Source: Poa pratensis
Taxonomy: Eukaryota > Streptophyta > Magnoliopsida > Poales > Poaceae
Assembly (NCBI GenBank): GCA_947311845.1
Contig: CAMZMU010000027.1
Span: 31,077,723 to 31,141,722 of the forward strand
DNA: 64,000 bases
Direction: 5' to 3'
Shown: one piece after another, positions 34,501 to 46,366 of the stretch
Position numbering within the stretch: the first letter of the stretch is position 1
Layout of the letters: each line of letters opens with the position of its first letter
Translations under genes and position numbers: made by a program
Notes under the pieces: model-generated
What the model was told of the DNA's origin: nothing
The model's database searches: none
What the model saw: only the letters and a program-made list of their open reading frames with translations

Positions 34501-36303
34501 TCTAGATGATACCGTCCAATCCAATACTCATGGATATGGCTTTTCTTAATTGTACAGAACACATACATATACATGGACAGGGAATACAACTATATACCTG
34601 AAAAATTAGTCTTGCACAAGACCACGAAGATGATATCCTGCTAAACAAAAAATGAAAACCAAATAAAGTCAGCAGGAGCACGTTCAAAGGAATCCATTAC
34701 TAAACCAGCAATGGACATGAGAAATGTATCAATCAGTAGAGAAGCCATGGGCAGAAGGAAAACATTTGCCATAATGGATGTGTGTTGCTGTCTGCCTCAC
34801 ATATATTTCAAGTGTCGCTCATCTGCTTCAATATTGAGCAACTATGTGTCATCACGGCTTCCTCGTATGTCTTCAGCTGCAAGTACACAATTTTATTGGT
34901 TACATGAGAAAAAGAAGAGCTTCAAATCAGGTGTGCGTGGGAGATGCAAGGTGCAGCAGTCAGTACACCATCGGAAACATCCATGCGTTGGTTTTTTCTT
35001 CATGGACTTTGATACTACATACAATAGAAGCTGACTCGAGACAACAGCTAAACCTCCAACAGAAAAGTAGTATCCCTCAATGGAGAATTGGTAACTAAAC
35101 CAACATGTCCCCCAAACTCTAGAAGCGGTATCTACCTCTACCTCTACGCATGACCACCACTTAGTAGATCGAATTTTTTGTACAATCTAAATAACCTAGA
35201 AGCAACCTATACCTCTACGCATGACCACCCAATGGGGAAAAATGTTTTTGGCACTGATCTCCAACCAGCGATTCATGTGCAGCAACGAATCCAACAAAAG
35301 AACTTAGCAGATCGATTCCATGGTTGGGGTGTCGACTCGTTCAATATTGCTGCAGCCCCAACCCTGAAGAAATAGAGAAAAAGATGCAGAACACAATGTC
35401 AGATCCGGGAAGAACATGGGCGCCTTATATGAAAACCGAAAAATCAACAAAGGAGAAGGAGGAAGCGTGTGGGGGTAGGAACCTGAATTGGTCTCGCAAG
35501 CCATGGTCGATCTCGTGGCCATCCCCTGATCCAAACGTGGAGAAGAAGGCGGGTCCGGTCGCCCTGGAATCCTCGAGCTCGTGGTGGAGCAGGACGCGAA
35601 GGAGCAGCGGTGTACGTGCAGAGGAGCTGTGGCAGACGGTGGAGGAGAAGGACGTTGCTCGTGGCGGCGGCGACCATGGGAGAAGGGGATTGGAGGAGGG
35701 ATGCGCGCGAGGGGATAGAGGAGCGCGCACGCGTGGGGGCGGTGCGAGGCAGCGAGATGGAGGAGCGCTCGGGAGAAGAGGCGTCGCCGGCGGGCCGGCG
35801 CGGACGCTCCGGCGACCGCGTGTAGCTCAGCGCGTGCGACGCGCGCGGAGGCGGGGTGGTTGCAGGTGGCTGCGCCGCCGATTTTGGGACAGCGAAGCGT
35901 CGCCGGCGGCGAAAAAACGCGGCGGTCCGAGAGAGGGCACAACGGCGTCGATTCCGGCGTGCCTCGGTCGGCCCGGCACCCGAGAGTGGGCGAGGAGAGA
36001 GAGGGCGCGGTGGCGGAGCATACATGTGCGGCGATTTGACCGAGGAGCAATGGCGTGGCGGCAGCGTCGCCGGGGCCGTGCGGGAGAGAGAAGGAAATGC
36101 GGGGAGAGGGAGAGGGATTGTGGAAGCACGTTTGCAAAAAAGTCCCTGCCGTTTCCGATAATTGCATCTAGGTCCTGTGCGGGCGGTTTTTTGCAAAAAA
36201 CGCAACGCGAGACGATGCTGGCAACGTCGGATCGAGAACGGATCCGGACGGTCGAATTTTGGAGCAAGGAGGGAGCTCTATTTGCTCCCCCTTAATATAT
36301 AGG
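31542..36303 (-). mobile_element. 4.8-kb Helitron (minus orientation)
   Basis: On the minus strand the 3' end is GGCGCGGCGACACGCTGCGCC, a 9-bp stem with loop ACA, then AATTCAA and CTAG (31542-31545). The 5' end reads CTATATATTAAGGGGGAGC near 36303; the expected first T of TC appears to be C, so this end is slightly mutated. A GC-rich block at 35400-36200 with overlapping open frames on both strands lies near the 5' end and may be captured exon or leader sequence. No Rep/helicase is visible. The middle (31.6-35.3 kb) is AT-rich without a gene. Confidence 0.72.
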
Positions 36304-36657
36304 GGTAATGTGATGGATTTCTGTCCCGTAACTATGAAGTACTATCAGCTGATAAATCCACTCTAGGACGCTGCAGAGTCGCTGAGCCGCACACAACCAT
36401 CCTTAACAGTCGGCAGCAAACCAAAGCAACCGTGACGAATACCGGCCAAAATCCTTGGTATCATCGCCGTAATTAGGTTAAAATGTCTCTTCTGCCCTTC
36501 ACCTCTCCGTAAACATCCTTGCGGTTTGCCGCCTACTTGTAGGGACAAAACTGGACCTGGCAAAATCTCACACCTCGCTTCGAGCCCATCGCCTGCACCT
36601 GCACGGCGCCGCGGCGACACAGGGCTGCGCAGTCCGGCGTCCGATTCGCCGGCCAAG
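36304..36657 (+). promoter_or_regulatory. LIP1P promoter and 5' UTR region
   Basis: The Helitron ends 354 bp upstream of the lipoyl synthase start codon, so this short stretch is all that remains of the original proximal promoter. No clear TATA box is seen. Confidence 0.45.
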
Positions 36658-39600
36658 ATGCAGACCTCGCTCGCCAGGCAGTTGGTCCTTCCTATCCGGC
36701 CCGGCTGCGCGGATCCCGGCCGCCGTGATCGACCCGGTTCGCTCCGGTGCCGCGCGGAGGCGGCGCCGCCTGTCTCTGTCGCTAGGACCGGGCCGTACAC
36801 CGGGAGGGACCCGGAGGTGAAGAAGCCGGCGTGGCTGAGGCAGCGGGCGGCGCAGGGGGATAAGTACGCGCGGATGCGGGAGTCGCTCAGCGAGCTCAAG
36901 CTCAACACCGTCTGCGTCGAGGCCCAGTGCCCCAACATCGGCGAGGTATGCGCACAAACACGACTTGAGCAACAATCCTTCCATCTTGTGATTCGATCAT
37001 ACGTGCCTAGTGCTTTGCTTTTAACGAAAATTTCTGCTCTGGGTGCGTAGTGCTGGAACGGAGGCGGAGGGGCGGGCGGGGAAGGGGACGGCATTGCCAC
37101 CGCGACCATCATGGTGCTCGGTGATACTTGTACGCGTGGCTGCCGATTCTGCGCCGTGAAGACTAGCAACAAGCCTCCGCCGCCGGATCCCATGGAACCT
37201 CTGAATACTGCCTTGGCCGTCGTCAGTTGGGGTATGATATATCTGAAACTTCTGCTGTTTGCTCATCTGCAGATTTGCCAGTATTGGCATGTCAGTTTTG
37301 AGTGACTGGTTAATCGAGGAGCATAAGTAACAAAATTTGATAAACGGTCATGAATTTGTATGTGAATGGATGCTAATAAGCCTATCTACCTTGCATGGTT
37401 ACACAGAATATCTGACAAACTGCTTTTCTTTCCAGAGTAGACTACGTTGTGCTTACAAGTGTCGATAGAGATGACTTACCTGATGGTGGAAGTGACCATT
37501 TCGTTCAGACAGTGAGAGCTTTGAAGGTCTACCCTATGCCGTTTTGTTGTGTCTTTTACTTTTTTAAAAAATAGGCCTGAAAGCCCTGCTTTAAGAAAGC
37601 ATTGAGGAAGCAGAAATTCGGTCCCTGCGGATCGAACTCGGGCCGTTGGGGTGCTCACCAGCAGCACCCACCACTGCGCCATCGCACAGTCCTCGTTGTG
37701 TCTTTTACTTAAGATTAACTTTGGTCAAATAAGTGCTAAAGATTTGTAAACTTTCTATTCAGGAGCTCAAACCTGGGATATTGGTGGAATGCTTAACCTC
37801 AGATTTTCGAGGTGATCTGGAGGCCGTTTCCTCTTTGGCAAATTCTGGTCTAGACGTCTTTGCCCACAACATTGAAACCGTGAGGAGTCTGCAAAGAATT
37901 GTGAGGGATCCTCGAGCAGGGTAAGTTGATTAACAGATTTTTGGTAACACAACATTGTATGTTACACTACTGAAAAATATAAGTCTGAATGAAGGTAACT
38001 GCTAGCTGCTCGGTTGGCTGGGGAGTACAGATTAATCGGACTATTAATTGGATTAACCGGTCGACCATTAATTGGTAGGTTAAATAAGGAAGACCCAACA
38101 TATAGCTAGTTTTTTTATGTAATATACTAAAATCACAAGCTCCTAGGCTCCTAGCAGTGCAGTGTACTACAATGTGCTATTGTAGACATTTAAGAAGCAT
38201 ACATAAGAAGTCTAAGTGTTACCTGGATGCTCTGATCTAGCCCAACCAGAAGGCGATAAAGATAAACCCTAGCGATTTGGGCATGTTGGTGGCTGGGGAG
38301 AGGACACGGGCCAAATATTTGGCCTCGGTTAGCCCTACCAGTTAACTAGCTCAATGCCAATTAATCGCGCTGACAACTGATAAATCGGTCTGGCAAGCCA
38401 GGTAATCGGGCTGAACAGTTAACACGCCGAATAGCACCTATTCGCATCGGTCACCCTGTGAGCAGCAATTAACTGGCCCGTTAACTGATTAATCGTAAGA
38501 GTGTCAGTGAATTAGGGAACTTCTGTTTTTGGCACTTCAAACCAATGTTCAAGATTTCGGACATTGCCACTCGTCGACAATTCCGAAACAGCTAAAATGC
38601 AAAATAAATAAATACTAGTTACGATGTTTTACTTTGTTATACTCTGATATTCAGAGGTGTACAATGGTGATAGGTTTGAAACATTGTATAAGATCAACAG
38701 TCACATAGATATTCGGCTGCTTAAACCTTTATTTGCTTTCTCCTGTTTACATATGCTGAGTTCTAGCTGAAATCCTTAAACCAACATAACAAAGATAAAC
38801 ATACACCTCTTCTTCTGATTCCAGTGCTCTGATGCTGCAATCAGTTCTGCAGCACGACTGTACTATGGTGATGTGATCAGCTTCAGACCGTATTCTAGTA
38901 TATGCTATATCTCCCATTTGTACCCTGACCAATCATGAATCTCATGTTTATTCAGCTGCACATCCAACCAACCCAGAGTTCTTCTCTGTAGATTGCAATC
39001 TGTAGCTGCTAAAGTCATAATCAAAGTGCTGGATATTACACATTGACAATGTAAAAACATCTATATGTACATGTCAAAGACCTAAATTATTACTTTCTAT
39101 TTGATTAGTGAGTTACTATAGCTATATTACTTTGTAATAATGTTGGTCAGGTCCTGGATGTGATTTATTTTTAGCTGGCCAATTATCATTCCCTTAGGAT
39201 GGAATATGCCTTGAGTTAGTATGCTATGATATACTTTGTTGGAGTGTTGCTAAAATTCGCACACATATTGATATAAATGATTACAGTAATGATGGAGGTG
39301 TCAAGTAAACAAATTAGCATATCCTGGCAATGTCCAGTGAACCCTTGTGTCTATATTTTTGTATGGCATCTGGCAATAGAAGCATCTCTTATCACTTCTT
39401 ATTTTACAGATATGAACAGAGCTTATCTGTTTTGAAGCACGCAAAAATTAGCAAAGAAGGCATGATAACCAAGTCTTCTATCATGCTCGGTCTTGGAGAA
39501 ACTGATGAGGAGGTGAAACAAGCCATGACTGACTTAAGGGCCATTGGTGTTGATATTCTCACATTGGGCCAGTATTTACAGGTTAGCTCAGTACCTGCAT

Positions 39601-40281
39601 TTGACTTCGGTACAGCATATCTTTTGATCCTTCTTACAAACCGAACTACTTGATGTTACAGCCAACAGATAAGCATTTGACAGTAAGAGAGTACGTGACT
39701 CCTGAGAAGTTCCAGTTTTGGAAGGAGTATGGAGAATCGGTCGGATTTCGTTATGTTGCTAGTGGACCTCTGGTAAGTACTGCATGCCGTTGGTTATTCC
39801 CTTTTTCCATTGCTCTGGCTTCGATGCATAACTGAAGTTCTAGGAATGATATCTTGATTTTCCACACTATAAAATCAATCACAAAATACAGTTTGTGGTC
39901 CTATTACTAAATGTTGTGTCCACTAGTGGAGAAAGCATGCCGTTTAATACTTGCTCATATTAGTGATTTTTTTTTGAGAAAGGGGCGGAAAAGCCTCTGG
40001 TTTGATAGATTGAAACCCATATATTTTTTAGAAATTAGAGACAAAAACTAAAGAACATTCAGACTGTGCTCAAAGGCTACAACACCAAACTAACGATGCA
40101 ACACAATGGTCCAACACTTGTACTACGGTTTTCAAACATACAAACGTAGCCCCCAATTTGCATGAACTCACTTTTTTTCTTGTGTGGTTCTTCTCAGGTT
40201 CGGTCTTCATACCGTGCAGGGGAGCTCTTTGTCGAGAATTTGGTCAGGAATCAGAAAGCTGTACCTGCACCTTCCTCTTAG
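36658..40281 (+). CDS. LIP1P: Lipoyl synthase, plastidial
   Basis: Seven exons (36658-36945, 37051-37231, 37438-37526, 37763-37920, 39410-39581, 39662-39772, 40198-40281) encode 360 residues. This radical-SAM enzyme inserts two sulfurs into octanoyl groups on E2 and H subunits of dehydrogenase complexes. The auxiliary cluster motif [12 protein letters not shown] (CX4CX5C) is split by intron 1. The radical-SAM motif is CTRGCRFC (CX3CX2C), and the conserved RSSY is near the C-terminus ([17 protein letters not shown]). The first 40-50 residues are basic and lack homology to bacterial LipA, as expected for a transit peptide. Plastid rather than mitochondrial location rests on resemblance to the plastid isoform and is probable, not certain. 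The gene has a SINE in intron 3 and a Helitron just upstream. Exon 1 sequence is partly copied at 31 kb. Confidence 0.95.
37562..37694 (-). mobile_element. tRNA-derived SINE in LIP1P intron 3
   Basis: On the minus strand the element has A box TGGCGCAGTGG and B box GAGTTCGATCC and ends in a T/A-rich tail. A perfect 16-bp target duplication, GTTGTGTCTTTTACTT, flanks it (37546-37561 and 37695-37710). It begins about 35 bp after the exon 3 donor site. At about 133 bp it is a different family from the SINE at 15.6 kb. Confidence 0.9.
37988..38500. other. Possible decayed DNA transposon in LIP1P intron 4
   Basis: Sequence near 38030-38060 (GATTAATCGG) and 38470-38500 (ACTGATTAATCG) shows loose inverted similarity, and the GC content is higher than the rest of the intron. 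No target duplication was found, so the identity is open. Confidence 0.3.
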
Positions 40282-41269
40282 CCAAGATGTATCTACACAC
40301 AAAGGCAAGCCATCGGATTCTTCTGCCTTGTATGCTCACCAAAAAAGGATGGCGACACAATCATTCTATTCTTCTGAAAGTTTATCCCCTGCTTTTCCTC
40401 TTTAGATAGCATAGACACGTTCGATCTTTACTCTGTAGATGCTCCTGTTGGACAGAGTAAATTGAGGATGCCATTTTGTGGTTGTTGTATCATCGCCTAT
40501 GAAAAAAGCTGTTCGTGAATAGTCCATATGAAGCTGTCCCTCCCTGGTTTGATTACGCAATGCTTGGTCCATCATTTTGTGCAAGAAAGAGAGAGGAACG
40601 AGGGAAAAGAGGGGAGACGGTTCTACTCCATGACCAGTTGACTACCAAACAGTGCACTTGATGAGTCGATTCATGATAAACAGACACATTGCGGCCCATG
40701 AAATGGATTGGAATGCTCTATGCCTTTGGCATTGCCATCTGTACAACGGGAGATTACATCACATCTCGCCCTTTTTCTTTTCAGAAAGACGAAAGCTACT
40801 CTTCGAATTAAAATATAAATGGAAAGAAATGAGGATAAAGCCGGCAATCCTGCCCGACTCTTTCATTCTGAACACCTGAAGCACAAAAAGAGCCATGATG
40901 GTCACTACTCGTTTTCCTTCGGGACTTGCTTTTTTTTTTTGAGAAAGTAATCATGTGAATAGCCCCTCGTGAAAACTAAATCTGGCACTTGGGTCGGCAC
41001 TAAAGAGGTTGGATCTTCTTTGATGCCATCAACTTACAAGTTCGATTCCATCTTCTTTGAGGCCGACTTCAATGGCTAGATTTGAAAATAATTTTCTGGA
41101 GGGGCCACGTTTGACAAAATACTGGACTTGCAGACACACATGGACCATGGTCGACATGGTATATCTCCAACCGGACAATTCTGCTCTAGTCTTTGGCTCT
41201 CGCTCCACTTCGCGCAACAACACAAGTTGGGAAGAAAAGCAGTGCTCTGGGGTGCTGTAAAAACTGTTG
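40282..41269. other. LIP1P 3' UTR and intergenic
   Basis: Probable 3' UTR, then unrecognised sequence. A T-run followed by GAGAAAG occurs at about 40927-40947 and resembles another at 39968 in intron 6; both may be small retroelement tails. Confidence 0.35.
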
Positions 41270-41272
41270 TAA

Positions 41273-42718
41273 GGATGACTCCAACGGGGGCGACGCATAG
41301 AGTTCGCGCGCCTCCGTTTCTATCCGCAAGGGTCGAAAATACGGCCCAACGGGGCGACGCAAACGGATCACGGTCCGTTTTTTGGTCCGCCGCGACACAT
41401 TCCTGGCCCAAATTTGGATGACTCCAACGGGGCGACGCAAACAGACGCGCGTTTGGTCCGTTTGCGTCGGCAAAAGAACGCATGTCCGGCCCATGTCCGC
41501 CCCTTCCCGGCCACTGCCCCAATGGGCCGATGCATTGAGTCCGCCCGGCCAGGGTTTTTGATCATTTTCAGCCATTGTGTGATCACATTGCCACAAAAAC
41601 AAGTAGCAAGCACAATAATAAAATACAAAGAATACAATCCATAAAAACAATTCAAATAGTTTATCAAGTACTTATTATTACAATCCAAATAGTTCAAACA
41701 AACACAAACAGTTTCACAAATAACAAATTGTTTCATGCATTACAAACCAAATAAATAAGTCAAGTAGTTCATCAAATGGAACTACTGCCCCTGGTTACCG
41801 TAGTGCTGCCAGACATGCTCCAACAAATCATTTTGGAGCTGAAGATGAGTCACCTTCTCACGAACTTCACGGTGGAAGTCGAGTAACTGAGCAAATGTGG
41901 ACGGTCACTGGGGCTCAACCAACTCACCCTGTAATTGACATGCCTGGTCATTCAAGCCCTCGTCGCGTTCATCCTCCACGCTCATGTTGTGCATGATCAC
42001 ACACGCTGTCATCACCTCCCATAGCTGGTCCTTGTCCCATGTCCGAGCAGGGTGGCGAACAATAGCCCATCGTGACTGGAGAGCACCGAATGCACGCTCT
42101 ACATCCTTTCTTGCACTCTCTTGTTCCTTGGCGAACCTCTTTTTCTTCTTCTCATCATCTGCTGGACTAGAGGGAGCGGGCGCGGCAGAGGAGGCTCGCG
42201 CGCCCCATGCCGGGCAGTATGGCCGGGCAGCACCTAATGCCCGGCGACGCTACGTGTTTCGTAGCTACGAAATGATCACAGAAGAGGAGCCAGCTGGGCT
42301 GGCCTCGGCCGTGACGAAGGAAGAGCCAGCAAGTCCGTTGCAGAACGGGCATGCTGCGTGAAATTCCTCAAGGCCGGAGTCCACTTCCTCAAGGTTGGAG
42401 CTCCTCTTTGATCTTCCCACTTGCCGGCCGGTGGCCGGTTATTAATTTTTTTCAAGTTTTAGTTTAGTTTTAAGTTCAATATCAGGAGAAAGCCCTAGAT
42501 TTACTAGGCTTTTATGTAATTTTAGGACCTAAAAATGTAATCCTAGTGTGTACTTCAATTTATAAAAATGTATCCAGAAAAAAATGTTTGGGGAAAAAAG
42601 TGGCCGACGGACTCAATGCGTCGACCCGTTGGGGAGTGGCCGGGAAGGGGCGGACATGGGTCTTTTTGCCGACGCAAACGGACCAAACACGCGTCGTCCG
42701 TTTGCGTCGCAGTCATCC
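41273..42718 (-). mobile_element. PIF/Harbinger transposon with transposase remnant
   Basis: The termini are GGATGACTCCAACGGGG (left) and CGTCGCAGTCATCC (right), inverted over the outer bases, with a TAA target duplication (41270-41272 and 42719-42721). Subterminal motifs such as GTCCGTTTGCGTCG occur near both ends in inverse orientation. The left terminus is repeated inside at 41416. A DDE nuclease fragment is encoded on the minus strand. The element is defective. Confidence 0.85.
41905..42140 (-). pseudogene. Harbinger-type DDE transposase C-terminal fragment
   Basis: An open minus-strand stretch reads ESARKDVERAFGALQSRWAI, then HPARTWDKDQLWEVMTACVI and MHNMSVEDERDEG, ending at a stop codon (41907-41905). 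The VERAFG and MTACVIMHNM motifs are hallmarks of plant Harbinger-type nucleases. The N-terminal catalytic acids are missing. Confidence 0.88.
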
Positions 42719-42721
42719 TAA

Positions 42722-43892
42722 CAATGTGCATGCTTGTCATCGCTAAAGCTCGTAGGCATGGCAGGTCGGCTTTACCTAAAAGTACAGTGAGGTAATAAAA
42801 CGGCTGCAGGACTGGTCACGGCGTTCTCAATATGAGTGGTTGATCACGCCTTGTCCCTGTGGTGAAAAGATCCGGTGAAGCTATATATTCATCATTTCCT
42901 GTCTGGCCAACTACGGAACCTGCACTTGACGTTCGTGTACGTGTGAGCTCATTTAGGAAGACGGAACCTAAATGAGTACGGTGCGCACTGCGCAGTGTCA
43001 AGCAGCAACCGTGTTCGTCGCCGTTCCTGCTTGCTGCAGTGGTAAATTAATGGTGGAGGGAGGGACAGTACTACTTGCTTCCGTTTACAGGCCGCCTCAC
43101 CCTTGATCGCCATGCTGGAATCCCCAGCTGGTCCTCCAACTTCATCTGAACTGATAAATCGCCGTCCTGGAAATCAAGCAGCAATTAACGTTCCAGTGAT
43201 ACTCCTTGTAAGAGAACAGTTGAAGCCTTGAAGGACCATTGACCTTGTCCTTATCATCCACTAAACCTAGCTAGCATTCTAGCAACAGGGTGGACCACCG
43301 CCGTACCGATAAGCACGAGACCAAGGAAGATCGAAGGGGACGACGACCCTGACCCCTTGTCCAGTACAGACTGTACAATGCATGGTCCAATGCGTACTCA
43401 CACTTGGCCCGTGATCTGGTGTCAGGAAGCGATCAGGTCGGTCATCAGGTGCGGCCGCTTCTCCCGTGGCATGGCGGCGCTCCTTGCTTGGATGGCCGGA
43501 CCATCGAATATTGTTCGGCCGGAAACGCCGGCCGAGGCCCAGACCGTCGCGACAGCGCCGGCGCCGTCGTCGCCACGGCATGGGTGGATGAGGATGGGCG
43601 TGCTCGGGAATCTTGATCCGGTTCGCCAGAGACTTGCCCGTGTTCACGGGCGCAGCGAGCCGGATCTTGCAACATGCTTTTCCAGGTAACATGGTTGACT
43701 GCTTCATCACTTCATCGATTTGCTTGTAATAATAGTTATGTCACCGTGAGAGACTCGGAGTCGGAGCTATTTGCAATTCCTATTGCGACAGCCACAGTAC
43801 GTATCTTATACGTAGTAATAATAGTTTTTGCCTAAAAGTGAACACACCTGCAACTTTATGATTTTGCATTTATTTACTAACGCAGTTATTAG
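42722..43892. other. Intergenic with a GC-rich island
   Basis: 43300-43700 is GC-rich with overlapping open frames on both strands (longest 143 codons, minus). No motif or splice context supports any one frame, so it may be a captured or decayed exon. Confidence 0.35.
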
Positions 43893-43894
43893 TA

Positions 43895-44017
43895 CTACCT
43901 CCGATCCATATTAGTGGGCACAACTTTGTCTAGATACAAATGTATCTAGTCTAAATACTTAACTAGATACATATGAATTTAGATAAAGCTATGCCCACTA
44001 ATATGGATCGGAGGGAG
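43895..44017. mobile_element. Stowaway MITE
   Basis: The arms CTACCTCCGATCCATATTAG and CTAATATGGATCGGAGGGAG are almost perfectly complementary, extending through TGGGCA/TGCCCA. TA dinucleotides flank it at 43893-43894 and 44018-44019. It is 123 bp long. Confidence 0.92.
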
Positions 44018-44019
44018 TA

Positions 44020-44094
44020 ATAAAAGTATAAAAGCAGTAAATTTCTTGATTTTACCACGCAGCGTTAGTAAATAAAAAGTATAAAAGCAGTTAA
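44020..44094. repeat. Tandem host duplication interrupted by the copia element
   Basis: Unit 1 (about 44020-44066: AAAAGTATAAAAGCAG, then TTTCTTGATTTTACCACGCAG) is followed by unit 2, whose first half is at 44071-44094. The second half of unit 2 lies beyond the retroelement at 50562-50583. The copia insertion thus split the second copy of an existing tandem repeat. Confidence 0.85.
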
Positions 44095-44313
44095 TGAAAG
44101 AATACAGGCTGGGAGAATTTGGTGTGCATAGACGCAGTGCATATTGAATGAATGATTACAGGAGATTACATCTGTATATATAGCCTCGGAGAGGCGGTGC
44201 TTGAGCAGGTGCGATCCTATCTACACGGGAGGGTGGAGAGGATGGCGTGCGTAATCCATGCAATGCATGGATAAGAGCTAGACCTAGTCTACACGTACAG
44301 GTACAGTCTAACA
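44095..44313 (-). repeat. Copia 3' LTR
   Basis: This 219-bp LTR starts (minus strand) TGTTAGACTG and ends TTCTTTCA. It contains GGCTATATATACAG, a likely TATA box. Confidence 0.9.
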
Positions 44314-45929
44314 TCCCCCGCAGTCTCGACGGTAGCAGAACGAACGGTGAGACTGGAGCGGAAATCTCGAAATGGCCCTGTGTTCAATCCCTTGGTGAAG
44401 ATGTCGGCGAACTGCAACGTTGTGGGCACGTGGAGAACACGGACCTCGCCTAGCTGAACCTTGTCACGAACAAAGTGTATATCCACCTCGATGTGCTTGG
44501 TTCTGCGATGTTGTACCGGATTTGCCGATAAGTACACAGCCGAGACATTGACACAGTAGACAACTGTCGACTTGTCGATCTTGTGATGGAGCTCTCGGAG
44601 AATCTGAATCCAGCAGCTCTCTGCAACAACATGAGCAACAACGCGATATTCCGCTTCGGCACTAGACCTAGAAACTGTTAGTTGGCGTTTGGCAGACCAA
44701 GAAATGAGGTTATCACCGAGATAGCACAGAAACCGGTGGTGGATCGACGAGTGTCAGGGCACCCTGCCCAATCAGCATCGGAATAAGCGATGAGTGTAGA
44801 AGTGTTGGAGGGGGTGATTTGAGTGCCAAGGTCGAGTGTGCCTTGTAGATATCGGAGAATTCGTTTTACTAGGTTTAGATGGGAGGAGCGAGGAGCGTGC
44901 ATGAAGAGACAGGCCTGGTGAACTGCGTATGCAATTTCAGGTCGGGTTAGTGTGAGATATTGAAGGGCACCAGTTAAACTATGGTACTCGGTAGGATTCT
45001 CAAGAAGATCGCCGTCATTAACAGAGAGCTTGGAGCCTGCTTCAATGGGTGTATGGACAGGATTGCAATCAGTCATACCGGCGCGTTGGAGAATGTCGAG
45101 TGTGTACTGTTTTTGAGAGAGGTGCAGACCTGAAGAGGATCGAGTGACAGAAATACCCAAGAAATGACTAAGTGGTCCGAGGTCAGTCATTGCAAATTCA
45201 GAACTCAAGTTGTGGATGATATGGTTGAGAAATTCAGTAGAGGAGGCTGTTAATACGATATCGTCAACGTAGAGCAAAAGATATGCAGTTTGATCACCGG
45301 TTTTCAGAATGAAAAGGGAGGTATCAGATTTGGAAGCTATGAAGCCCATCGATGAAGCAAAAGTGGCAAACCGTGTGAACCAAGCACGTGGTGCTTGTTT
45401 TAAACCGTATAGAGATTTCTTGAGCAAACAGACATGAGATGGATGAGAAGTGTCTTAATCCGGATGGTTGTTGACAATAAACGGTTTCCGAAAGATTGAC
45501 GTGGAGAAAAGCGTTTTTAACATCTAGTTGGTGAATTGGCCAGTTAAACGAGACAGCGAGAGAGATGACGATGCGTATGGTGCTGGGTTTTACTACAGGG
45601 CTAAAGGTCTCGTCGTAGTCGATGCCATGTTCTTGAGAAAATCCACGGACAACCCATCTAGCTTTATAGCGAGAAAGAGAGTCGTCCGAGTTGTACTTGT
45701 GGCGAAAAACCCATTTGCCACTGATGAGATTGGCGCCGGGAGGTTTAGGAACGAGAACCCACGTTTCGTTGTGGATCAGAGCGTCGTGTTCAACACGCAT
45801 GGCGTCAGACCAGTGTGGATTAGCTAGGGCGTGACGGTACGTGCGAGGAATCAGGGAGATGGAAGAGATGGCCGTGAGATCAAAGAGGCGTTTTGTTTTG
45901 ATGGTTCCATTACGAAGATGTGTGCGCAT
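44289..45929 (-). pseudogene. Copia reverse transcriptase and RNase H
   Basis: Three frames together cover RT and RNase H. First comes [20 protein letters not shown], then the active-site region LLLYVDDIVLTA. RNase H follows with AYSDADWAGCPDTRRSTTGF and, in another frame, RTKHIEVDIHFVRDKV. Frameshifts near 45430-45450 and 44680 and stops upstream inactivate it. Confidence 0.9.
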
Positions 45930-46366
45930 CAGAACAGGAGGACGAGGTTGTCTAACTATCGAGGGGAGTGGGGATGGTGTCGATCATGGGGTGGAAGGAT
46001 GGCTCGTAGGGGTACTAGATGTTCCTTTTGTGGCAGAGAAATCTCCAGAATTTTGTGCCGCGGTAGGAGAGAAGGATGGAGGAGTAGATGCAGGCGAGGA
46101 GTCTGTTGCTGCAGCGTTGTCCAACTGGGTTGCCGTGGCAGAAGAGGGAGCAGAAAACGCTGGCACGGCAGGCTCGTGGTGTGGTGGATGGGTGAAGTCG
46201 TAGGTGTTGGGATTAGGGTGGGTCTCAGAGTAGGTAAAAGTTGTCAGTCGAAGGTCACGTGTCTAGAGGTATAAACACGCCGAGATGGGATGTGATAGCA
46301 GCGGTAGCCCTTGTGCTCCGTTGCATAGCCGATGAAAACGCAGGGAGTGGATCTAGGCGCTAGTTT

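Noticed and set aside
35304..36295. Large overlapping open frames on both strands near the Helitron 5' end
   Set aside because: GC-rich low-complexity frames with no domain; described as part of the Helitron rather than as genes.
37988..38500. Complete DNA transposon in LIP1P intron 4
   Set aside because: Only loose inverted similarity; no target duplication or clean termini.
43279..43710. GC-rich open frames on both strands (up to 143 codons)
   Set aside because: No recognisable motif, no splice support and both strands open; GC bias alone explains the frames.
45831..46274. Plus-strand open frames across the copia pol region
   Set aside because: Antisense shadows of the retroelement's minus-strand pol.
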